Source: Myxococcales bacterium (lineage in GTDB: Bacteria; Myxococcota_A; Polyangia; Polyangiales; Ga0077539). Taken from it: DNA of 64,000 nt. Numbering within the stretch: the first letter of the stretch is position 1; the number at the start of each line of letters is the position of its first letter. The notes beneath the pieces were generated by a model. That model saw only the letters and a list, made by a program, of their open reading frames with translations. It had not been told where the DNA came from and made no database searches. A program made the translations under genes and the position numbers. Where the stretch lies: the NCBI GenBank assembly GCA_016793325.1, contig JAEUKI010000045.1, positions 20,357 through 84,356 on the forward strand. Reading direction: 5' to 3'. Of this stretch, positions 8,161 to 15,278 are shown one piece after another.

Positions 8161-10275
8161 TCAGTCCGTGTCGCCTTCGACGCGGCGAGAGCTGATCTGA
8201 AGGGTCACGGCGAACTCCATCTTCAAGAAGCTCGTGAGCTCGCGGATGGCGTTGTGCGCAGCGGTGACGCTGGCGCGCTCGTTTTCGATCGGGCCTCGGA
8301 TGCTGTCGTTGGGGATCGCGTCGACCGCGCGCTCGGCCGCGGCCATGCGCGTTCGGAGCTGCTGCGCGAGGTCCGGGGCGCCCGACGCTTCGAGCAGGTC
8401 GTCGAATCCCTGGTTGTTCGCCGCGGCGCAGCCGAGCAGAACACGGCTCACGCCGCGGAGGTTGTTGCGAACGTTGACGCGCGAGCGGTTTGCGTACGGG
8501 GACTCGATCGCTTCGAGGCACGTCTCGCTGTCGCACGCGTAGATGCCGAGCGGCGTCCCGAGTCTACGGTCCTTCGTGTCGGTGTCGACGTACGAAATCC
8601 CGTCCATCACCGCGCCGAACGCGATCGTCTGCGTCTCGAAGAGGGCGCTCCCTCGGCCTGCGTTCGCGAGCTGCCGAGAGAAGCCCGCCTCGCCGGTCCA
8701 CGCGTCGAGCAGCGCGCGGGACGCGGTGGCGAGCTGCTGCGAGAGCGCTTTCGCGTACGCGCCGCGACGACGGGCCATCTCGCTCGCGTCGATCGCGGCC
8801 CACGCTCCGCTCATGTTGATAACGTGGTCGGGAGGGCAAATGTTGTTGGCCTCCGTCGAGAACAACAAGAACTCGAGCGCCGCGAGCCCGCGGACGGACA
8901 CTGGTGCGCTGGCGAACGCGGCGGACTCGTAGCCGCGCGTGGCGAGCTGCTCTTCGATCAAGCAGCGGTTGGCGTTGGGCCACGCGTAGATCGCGTCGCG
9001 CAGCGCGCGGCCGCCAGGAGCAGCGCTGTCGCCCGCGGGGCCGAAGCGCAGGAGCTCGGCTTGCTGCCAGAGGTCGAACGCCGCGGTCCACGCCGCGCGC
9101 GCTGCGTCGCGCCGCTCGATCGTGGGTTGCTCTGCGTACGCGCTCGTGGCCGAGACCAACGCGTCGACGCTGTTTCGAAATTGTGTGTGCACATCGACGG
9201 TGCACACGGCGAACGACTCGAGCAGCTTCGCGCGCACGTCTGCGGCGCGAACGGGCGCGCAGCCCGCGACGACGAGCGAGGCAGAGACGGCGATCCAACG
9301 CGCGAGCGAGGCGCTTCGAGCGCCCGACGGTCGACGCAGAAGAAACGCGAACGGCTCGAGCAAGAGCGCGAGCCCGCGCTGCGGCTGCCGATCGTCGCGG
9401 AGGCCGAACGCGAGCGGCTCGCGCGCGTGATTCGTCGTGTAGAGCGAGCGCGCGAGGCGATCCCAGAGGGCGAGGATGGTCCCGAAGTTCTTGTCGAGGT
9501 GCGCGAGCGCGGTGCTGTGGTGGATCTGGTGTTGCGCGGGGCTGAGCAGCCAACGCTCGACGCGCGGGCCAAACGAGAGCCACACGTGCGAGTGGCGGAG
9601 GTTGGCGCCAGCGAGCGACCAGAGAAAGCCGATCGCGTCGACGGAGAAGAGCTCCCAGCCGCGGACGGCGGTTCCGAAGAGCCACACGAAGGCGCCGGTG
9701 ACCGTTCCGATGACGATCGCGCTTCGGCTGTGATTGAGCGCGGATTCGACGGGGTGCGTTCGATACAGCGTGAAGGGCGTGAGCACTTCGGCGCTGTGGT
9801 GCACGCGGTGAAAGGCCCAGAGCGCGGGCACCTTGTGCATGAGCCAGTGGAGCGCGAAGCGGCTGGCGTCCTCGAGGACGAACGCGGTGATCGTGAAGAG
9901 CGCTGCGACGAGCCACGCGGGCGCTGCGAGCGAGGGCGGCGCGGCGATCGAGCGAAGCGCGCTCACGGTGCGACCCGCGATGACGAGCGCGCTCGCGCCG
10001 GTGACGGTCATCGCGAGCGCGCGCAAGAGCGCTTTGAGGGCGATCAGTTCGAGGTCCGCGCGCGAGGAGCGGTGGAGCCATACGCGGCGATCGGCCAGCG
10101 ATTTTGCAGACGCGAGCGCAGAGGCTCCGCGCAGCATCCCGAGCGCCCACGCCACGAGCGCCGCGCTCAACAAGAAGGGAACGAACAATCGTCGCGAGGG
10201 GTCACTCAAGTGCGTGACCGGTTCGAACAGCGCGTCAACGAGCGAGCCGCTCGCGCTAAGCCGGGACAACTCCAT
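8161..10275 (-). CDS. Sterol desaturase-type di-iron hydroxylase fused to an imelysin domain
   Basis: A 704-residue two-domain protein. Residues 1-310 are a fatty acid hydroxylase/sterol desaturase superfamily membrane domain with its histidine clusters intact: HWLMH at 143-147, HRVHH at 156-160, HSH at 228-230 and HQIHH at 249-253. Residues 326-340 form a hydrophobic segment ending in a lipobox-like VVAGC (Cys339). From about residue 345 to 690 the sequence resembles imelysin (Peptidase_M75), a periplasmic family tied to iron or copper uptake, with conserved-looking RDAIYAWPN, GLAALEFLLF and GAVMDGISYV stretches. No stop or obvious start separates the halves. A ribosome site (GAGG) lies about 9 bases before the ATG. 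Upstream of the TonB receptor in the same operon, it suggests a metal-acquisition role for the imelysin half. What the hydroxylase acts on is unknown. Confidence 0.8.
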   Translation of the reverse strand: MELSRLSASGSLVDALFEPVTHLSDPSRRLFVPFLLSAALVAWALGMLRGASALASAKSLADRRVWLHRSSRADLELIALKALLRALAMTVTGASALVIAGRTVSALRSIAAPPSLAAPAWLVAALFTITAFVLEDASRFALHWLMHKVPALWAFHRVHHSAEVLTPFTLYRTHPVESALNHSRSAIVIGTVTGAFVWLFGTAVRGWELFSVDAIGFLWSLAGANLRHSHVWLSFGPRVERWLLSPAQHQIHHSTALAHLDKNFGTILALWDRLARSLYTTNHAREPLAFGLRDDRQPQRGLALLLEPFAFLLRRPSGARSASLARWIAVSASLVVAGCAPVRAADVRAKLLESFAVCTVDVHTQFRNSVDALVSATSAYAEQPTIERRDAARAAWTAAFDLWQQAELLRFGPAGDSAAPGGRALRDAIYAWPNANRCLIEEQLATRGYESAAFASAPVSVRGLAALEFLLFSTEANNICPPDHVINMSGAWAAIDASEMARRRGAYAKALSQQLATASRALLDAWTGEAGFSRQLANAGRGSALFETQTIAFGAVMDGISYVDTDTKDRRLGTPLGIYACDSETCLEAIESPYANRSRVNVRNNLRGVSRVLLGCAAANNQGFDDLLEASGAPDLAQQLRTRMAAAERAVDAIPNDSIRGPIENERASVTAAHNAIRELTSFLKMEFAVTLQISSRRVEGDTD

Positions 10276-10311
10276 CGATCACACCTCGGGTACGAACCAT
10301 TCCACAGAGAC

Positions 10312-10330
10312 GAAATTGATAGTGAGTCTC
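10312..10330. promoter_or_regulatory. Fur-box-like site upstream of the hydroxylase-imelysin/TonB operon
   Basis: The plus strand reads GAAATTGATAGTGAGTCTC, matching the Fur consensus at 13 of 19 positions. It is 37-55 bases upstream of the operon's first ATG, where an iron repressor site would be expected, and is the only AT-rich patch in the 190-base gap. It is a by-eye match only. Confidence 0.35.
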
Positions 10331-10465
10331 AAAACTGTGGGAGTTGTACCTGCGGCCCCGATTGAATTCAAGAGCTGACTTTTCGCCCTGAAACGCGCGG
10401 TTTCTGCGTCTGTGCGGCCTCGCGCAAACGGCGCGCTGACCCGGCTCGCGGGGGGGACGATGGGC

Positions 10466-11926
10466 TCAGCGGAGGACCGAGGCGACCTCGTGGGGCGTCG
10501 GGTTGTTGTCGATCGCGAAGAGCGCGCCGGTGTCGGCGCGGCGCCCCTCGATGAACGCGCGGGCCGCGGCGAAGCCCATCTCCATCGCGGTGTCCATGAA
10601 CACGTAGCGAAAGAGCCCTTGTCGTCCGATCGTCCAGAGGTTGTCGATCGGCGAGATCGCGGCGAAGAGGGCGTCCCGGTGCCGCTCGTAGCCGACGCGG
10701 TACACGGGATACGCGTAGCGCGCGAAGGACGAGAACGCCCCGCGCACCCGCGATCGAACGTCGATGCCCACCGACGCGAGCTCGTCGAGCAGCCGCGCGG
10801 CGAGCGTTTCGTCGGGCTCTCTCCACGCGTCCGTGTCGGGATCGACGGGGAGCTCGAGCATGAGCGAGGCCCTTTGCTCGGGGGTCATCGAGGGAGAGCG
10901 CTCGGCGGGCTCTTGAATTCGTGTGATCGATAGTCGCGCGTCCGCGGCGTACACCCACGTCGCGCCGAGCACAGGTCCAGGGCCGTCGAGCATCACGTTG
11001 ACGAAGCGCATCGCGCGGTGCTCGAGCGCGCGCGCGTGCGCGTCGAGCGCGCGATCCGACGGCGCCGCGAGGGCCGCGAGCTGCGCCAAGGGGACGGTCG
11101 AGACGATCGCGCCGCAGCGGACGTCGCGCGCGGGCTCGCTGGCGTAGATGGCCTCGACGCGGACCGTGGTGACGCGGTTCGTGTCGGGATCGCGCGCGAG
11201 CGCGCTGGCTCGTGCGCCGGTCACGAACACGACGCCGCGCGAGGCGAGCTCGCGGGCGAGACGCTCGAAGAGCGCGCCGATCCCGTTGCGAGGGTAGAGG
11301 TAGCGCCGCGCGTACGTTCGCGCGCCGCCGCGCCGGAGGCCCGCGAGCCGAAGGCCCACGTCCGCGAGGTTGAGCAGCGAGATGCGCTGGCTCGCCCAGT
11401 CCGACGAGAGCTCGTCCGCCGAGAGGCCCCAGAGCTTCTCGGTGTACGGCCCGAAGAAGAGCTCGTAGAGCGTGCGCCCGAAGCGTCGCTCGACCCACTG
11501 ACGAAACGTGCGGTCGTCTCGGCGCGGTCGCGCCAGGTCGAGCGCGCGCTCGAAGAGATAGTCGCGCGTCGCCCGCGCGGCGAGCGAGGGCGAGAGCTTG
11601 CTGGCGAGCTCGCGCGCGACGAGCGGATAGCGATAGCGAACGCCGTCGAGGAGGATCTCGCTCTTTCGAGAGCGCTCTTCGAGCTCGTCGCCCATGAGCG
11701 CGCGGAGCCTGTCGACCAGCGTGGCTCGCTTCGAGATGATTCGATGGCCGCCGAGGTCGAAGCGATAGCCGTCTCTCTCGACCGTCGCGCAGAGGCCCCC
11801 GAGCGAGCGCTCGCGCTCGATCACGCACACCGAGCGCCCGGCGAGCGAGGCCTCCCACGCCGCGGCGAGCCCCGACGGCCCCGCGCCGAGCACGACGAGG
11901 TCGAACTGCGAATCGCGCGGGAGCAT
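10466..11926 (-). CDS. FAD-dependent amine oxidase/protoporphyrinogen oxidase-like protein
   Basis: A 486-residue flavoprotein. The N-terminal dinucleotide-binding motif VVLGAGPSGLAAAWEA is followed by the ERERSLGG and GGHRI segments typical of the NAD(P)-binding_8/amino_oxidase superfamily. FFGPYTEKLWG in the middle and NLWTIGRQGLFRYV near the C-terminus match the branch that includes UDP-galactopyranose mutase-like and protoporphyrinogen oxidase-like proteins, often linked to cell-surface glycan or glycolipid synthesis. No membrane helix or signal peptide is seen, so it should be cytoplasmic. It lies 34 bases downstream of the outer-membrane protein gene on the same strand and may be cotranscribed. 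Substrate is not determinable. Confidence 0.75.
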   Translation of the reverse strand: MLPRDSQFDLVVLGAGPSGLAAAWEASLAGRSVCVIERERSLGGLCATVERDGYRFDLGGHRIISKRATLVDRLRALMGDELEERSRKSEILLDGVRYRYPLVARELASKLSPSLAARATRDYLFERALDLARPRRDDRTFRQWVERRFGRTLYELFFGPYTEKLWGLSADELSSDWASQRISLLNLADVGLRLAGLRRGGARTYARRYLYPRNGIGALFERLARELASRGVVFVTGARASALARDPDTNRVTTVRVEAIYASEPARDVRCGAIVSTVPLAQLAALAAPSDRALDAHARALEHRAMRFVNVMLDGPGPVLGATWVYAADARLSITRIQEPAERSPSMTPEQRASLMLELPVDPDTDAWREPDETLAARLLDELASVGIDVRSRVRGAFSSFARYAYPVYRVGYERHRDALFAAISPIDNLWTIGRQGLFRYVFMDTAMEMGFAAARAFIEGRRADTGALFAIDNNPTPHEVASVLR

Positions 11927-11960
11927 CGTCGTCGCTCGCGGTGAGCCCGTGCGGCTCGCG

Positions 11961-12782
11961 TCAGAACTCGATCGTGACGCCCGCGGTCCACGCGAGCCCG
12001 CCGACGTCGAGCGTTCGTCGCGTAAATCCCCCGAGATACGTGTAGTGAAGCTCGAAGAACAGGTACGAGTGATTGACGCCGCTCACCTGATCCCACTGCC
12101 GCGCGACGTCGGGCTCGAACGTGTCGAGCATCACCGCGAGACCGCCGGCCAAGAAGAACCCGTGCGAGAGACCGACGGCGTCTTGCCCCGTGACGGGATC
12201 GCGCGCGTTCATCTCGCCCGAGGTGACCCACCAGGGCGCGAGGGCGATCCCTGCTTTTGCGTAGGGCGCGAGCGGGAGCCAGCGAATCCTTCGCGCGAGG
12301 ACATCGACGCGGAGCACTGCGTGGATGGACGACTGAAGGACCTGCAGCGACGTGTCTTGCGCAGAGCGACGCCACGTCGTCGGGTCGGTCGAGCTCATCC
12401 CTGCGGTGGCGGGGGCGCGAGCCGTGGCGTTTCCGTACGTGGCGATCGCTCCGACGCCGAGCGATCCGACGGGCCCGAGGCGAAGGATCTGCCAGTCGAA
12501 CTCGAGCCCGCCGCGAAACCGAAAGGGACACCCCACCGGCGCGTTGGCGGGCGCGTTGGGGTCGCGCGTCGAGCAGAAGATCTCGTTGTAGGGCCCGCGC
12601 CCTGCGAGCCCGAGCTGGCCGTCGATGTTCTCGCTGAACGAGCCGATGCGCAGCTCGATCGCGAAGTGCTGCGGAGACTCCCAACGAGGCCCGTCGCGAG
12701 GCCCGAAGGTCTGCGCGAGCGCGGGCGCCTCGAGCGCGACGATCGCGCTCGCCGCGATGAAGATCGAAGAGCGGAGCTTCAC
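11961..12782 (-). CDS. Exported outer-membrane-type protein, unknown function
   Basis: A 273-residue protein with a signal peptide (IFIAASAIVALEAPALAQ) and no internal membrane helix. The body alternates short hydrophobic/aromatic stretches with turns, such as FELHYTYLGGF, and ends in AGVTIEF, the terminal Phe pattern of outer-membrane beta-barrels. The GTG start at 12782 overlaps the stop of the upstream gene (GTGA), so it is translated with the C-terminally anchored protein. I do not recognise the family. A small outer-membrane barrel is an inference from the strand pattern and C-terminal residue. Confidence 0.65.
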   Translation of the reverse strand: MKLRSSIFIAASAIVALEAPALAQTFGPRDGPRWESPQHFAIELRIGSFSENIDGQLGLAGRGPYNEIFCSTRDPNAPANAPVGCPFRFRGGLEFDWQILRLGPVGSLGVGAIATYGNATARAPATAGMSSTDPTTWRRSAQDTSLQVLQSSIHAVLRVDVLARRIRWLPLAPYAKAGIALAPWWVTSGEMNARDPVTGQDAVGLSHGFFLAGGLAVMLDTFEPDVARQWDQVSGVNHSYLFFELHYTYLGGFTRRTLDVGGLAWTAGVTIEF

Positions 12783-14029
12783 GAGCGCTTGTCCTTGCGA
12801 GCGTTGATTCTGTGTGCCGCGATCGCCGCGACGGCGAGGCCCGCGGCGATCCACCCGCCGTGCATCGATCTCGCGAAGCGCGAGGGCGCCGTCGAGCAGC
12901 CTGGAGCCGCGGTCATTCCAGGGCTCTGTCGATAGCGCTCCCAGAAGTCCGTGACCTGCTCGGGGCTCACGCACGAGGTGAACGTCGATGGGGTCGAGCG
13001 CGAACCGGCGTTGTCCTGCGCGACGACTGCGAAGCGGTAGCTCGCGCCGTTGGTGAGGCCCTGCACGGTGTAGCGCGACGTCCCCGAGGCGAGCAGCGGC
13101 GAGCACGCGTAGAGCCCGAGCTGCGAGTCGTCGTTGGGGTCGAAGTCGGCAGGGAGCGACTCGCTGCCGCAGGAGCCTGGGCTCGTCCCGGTGTCGGTCA
13201 TCGTCGCGACGCCTGTGTCGACGACGACGCCGCTGTCCGTGATCGCGCTCGCGTCTGGATCGACGCCGCTGTCGGTCACGACTCCGCTGTCCGTGCCGCT
13301 GTCGGTCACGATGGGAGCGCACGCTGTCGCGGTGAGGCCTGCGTCGTATCCGACGATGCGCGGCAAGCACAGGACGTAGTAGCCCGCGGTGTTCGCTGGG
13401 ACCGTGGCGATGCCGCCGTCTTCGGCGCGCGTGTGCTGCCACTCGACGATCGCGCTCGACTCGGCGCCCGACGCGGTCACCACTTGCACGGATTGGGGGC
13501 GGGCGACGCTCACCGTGACGGGAACCGTTCCGACTGGGACCATGTCGTCCGGCGGCCGAAGCATCGCGGTGACGTGAACGTTGGACCCGGCGCTGATGCT
13601 CGCGGGGGGCGTGCACGTCTGCGTCAGCGGATCGACGATCCAGCGCGCGGGGATCGTCACGGCGAAGCGGTTGCTCGCGATCGGGAGCGTCGCGTTGATC
13701 CCCAAGCGATCGAGCGGCCAACACGTCGCGTTCATCGCGGGAAACCGGTTGATCGCCGTGGCGCACGCGGTCGCGGATGTCCCCACCCACCACTCGAGCG
13801 ATCGCGCGTTCGCCTGCGGCATGATCGTCCCCTCGAACGTCCACGACTCGCAGGGGCAGTCGCGGGCGCCGAGCGGCTCGTCGCGCGTGAGGATTCGCCC
13901 GCCGTTCTCCATGGAGCGCGGCGAACCCGTCCGAGTGACGTTGGTGAACGTCACGGCCTGCGCCAACGCCGTCGACGAAGAAGTGAATGCAGTCAGTGCA
14001 GCGACCAGGGCGGTCGAAAGCCATCGCAT
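12779..14029 (-). CDS. Secreted fibronectin III-like protein with C-terminal anchor
   Basis: A 416-residue protein with a signal peptide ending ALAQAV. Residues about 30-230 include an acidic/aromatic domain and a beta-rich region ending in AGYYVLCLPRI. An Asp/Ser/Thr/Val linker (repeats like VTDSGV) follows, then a fibronectin-III-like end (YTVQGLTNGASYRFAVVAQD). The tail has a Cys, a 14-residue hydrophobic helix (GWIAAGLAVAAIAA) and a basic end (RINARKDKRS), matching the layout of myxobacterial C-terminal sorting tails though not the strict MYXO-CTERM motif. The ATG at 14029 opens the signal peptide. It is the first gene of a minus-strand group and its stop overlaps the next GTG start. Confidence 0.7.
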   Translation of the reverse strand: MRWLSTALVAALTAFTSSSTALAQAVTFTNVTRTGSPRSMENGGRILTRDEPLGARDCPCESWTFEGTIMPQANARSLEWWVGTSATACATAINRFPAMNATCWPLDRLGINATLPIASNRFAVTIPARWIVDPLTQTCTPPASISAGSNVHVTAMLRPPDDMVPVGTVPVTVSVARPQSVQVVTASGAESSAIVEWQHTRAEDGGIATVPANTAGYYVLCLPRIVGYDAGLTATACAPIVTDSGTDSGVVTDSGVDPDASAITDSGVVVDTGVATMTDTGTSPGSCGSESLPADFDPNDDSQLGLYACSPLLASGTSRYTVQGLTNGASYRFAVVAQDNAGSRSTPSTFTSCVSPEQVTDFWERYRQSPGMTAAPGCSTAPSRFARSMHGGWIAAGLAVAAIAAHRINARKDKRS

Positions 14030-14109
14030 CGAAGAAGGTCCGAGCAACGAGAGTGCCGCGGAGTTTCGAGATTTGTCCTCGAAAATCAACGGGGGAGGGG
14101 AGGACCGCT

Positions 14110-14124
14110 GTGACAGATTGTCAC
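14110..14124. promoter_or_regulatory. Perfect inverted repeat GTGACA-GAT-TGTCAC
   Basis: A perfect 6-3-6 palindrome about 80 bases upstream of the fibronectin-like gene and about 60 bases past the asd stop. Its size and symmetry fit a dimeric repressor or activator site. It has no T-tract, so a terminator is less likely. Confidence 0.35.
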
Positions 14125-14166
14125 TCGCGCGTTCGCCGCGTGGACAGCGCTTCACGCCGGACCACT

Positions 14167-14180
14167 CGGACGAGCGTCCG
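14167..14180 (-). terminator. Hairpin-forming palindrome just after asd
   Basis: CGGACG-AG-CGTCCG lies immediately downstream of the asd stop codon on the minus strand. It can form a GC-rich stem, but there is no run of U after it, so intrinsic termination is only possible, not shown. Confidence 0.3.
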
Positions 14181-14181
14181 T

Positions 14182-15183
14182 TCAGCGAAGCACGCGCTCG
14201 GCGATTTGCACGGCGTTGAGCGCGGCGCCTTTGCGAACGTTGTCGCTGACCACCCACAAGTGCAGCGCGCGCTTGTCGCTCGCGTCCTCGCGCACGCGGC
14301 CGACGAACACGTCGTCTTTGCCCGAGGCGAAGCGCGGCTGAGGGTGCGCTCCCGGGCCGCTCTCGCTCTGGACCGTGACGCCTTCGGCGCCGCGGAGCAC
14401 CTCGAGCGCCTCGGCGCGGGTGACGGGCTTGGCGAAACGCGCCCACACCGACTCGCTGTGCGCGTTGCGAACGGGGACGCGCACTGTCGTCGGCGAGACC
14501 GCGAGCGAGGGCATCCCCAGGATCTTGCGGGTCTCGAAGACCATCTTGCGCTCCTCCTCGCTCCAACCGTCCGCGTCGTGCTTCCAGTCGCACAGGAGGT
14601 TTTGCGCGAGCACGCCGGGTAGAACCGAGTGCGTCGCTTCGCGGCCCGCGGCCAGGTCTCGCGCTTGTGCGTCGAACTCGTCGAGCGCGCGGGCGCCTTT
14701 GCCCGAGATCGCTTGATACGTGCTCACGACGACTTGTTCGAGCCCGAACGCCCGGTGCAACGGCGCGAGCGCGACGACCATTTGAATCGTGCTGCAGTTG
14801 GGGTTGGCCACGATCCGTCGCGGGTTGTTCTCGAGCGCGCGCGCGTTGACCTCGGGGACCACCAGCGGGATCTCGGGGTCTTGCCGAAACGCCGACGAGT
14901 TGTCGACGACGAGCGCGCCGAGCCCTGCGGCGACGGGGCCCCACTCGCGCGCGACGCTCGCGCCCGCGGAGAAGAGCGCGAGGTCCAAGCCCGAAAACGC
15001 CTCGCGCGACGGAGCCACGAGCGTGTGCTCGGCTCCGTCGAAGGTGACCTTCTTCCCGGCGGACGCGGGCGATGCGATCAAGCGCAACGACGCGAGGGGA
15101 AACGCTCGCTGCGCGAGTACGCGGAGCATCTCGTGCCCCACAGCTCCAGTGGCGCCGACGACGGCGACGTTCTGCGGTCTCAT
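14182..15183 (-). CDS. asd: Aspartate-semialdehyde dehydrogenase
   Basis: A 333-residue cytoplasmic enzyme that reduces aspartyl-4-phosphate to aspartate semialdehyde with NADPH, feeding lysine/diaminopimelate, methionine and threonine synthesis. The N-terminal motif NVAVVGATGAVGHEMLRVL binds NADP. The catalytic cysteine sits in IVANPNCSTIQMV, and STYQAISGKGARAL follows as in other Asd proteins. Length is normal for the family. I chose the ATG at 15183 because the Rossmann motif begins five residues later; an in-frame ATG upstream would add a 45-residue sequence foreign to the family. It stands alone between a secreted-protein gene and the BRCT gene. Confidence 0.95.
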   Translation of the reverse strand: MRPQNVAVVGATGAVGHEMLRVLAQRAFPLASLRLIASPASAGKKVTFDGAEHTLVAPSREAFSGLDLALFSAGASVAREWGPVAAGLGALVVDNSSAFRQDPEIPLVVPEVNARALENNPRRIVANPNCSTIQMVVALAPLHRAFGLEQVVVSTYQAISGKGARALDEFDAQARDLAAGREATHSVLPGVLAQNLLCDWKHDADGWSEEERKMVFETRKILGMPSLAVSPTTVRVPVRNAHSESVWARFAKPVTRAEALEVLRGAEGVTVQSESGPGAHPQPRFASGKDDVFVGRVREDASDKRALHLWVVSDNVRKGAALNAVQIAERVLR

Positions 15184-15278
15184 GCCGAAGTGCTCTCTAT
15201 CTCGATCTTCGCGCGTTGGCGAATCCGCGCGAGCACCGAGCGCTGACGGACCCAGCATCCCCCCCACGAGCGCCGCGA

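Noticed and set aside
8161..9260. Separate imelysin lipoprotein gene starting near the internal VVAGC
   Set aside because: No ATG/GTG with a good ribosome site was found in frame near the segment, and no stop ends the hydroxylase half, so one fused gene is the simpler reading, though not proven.
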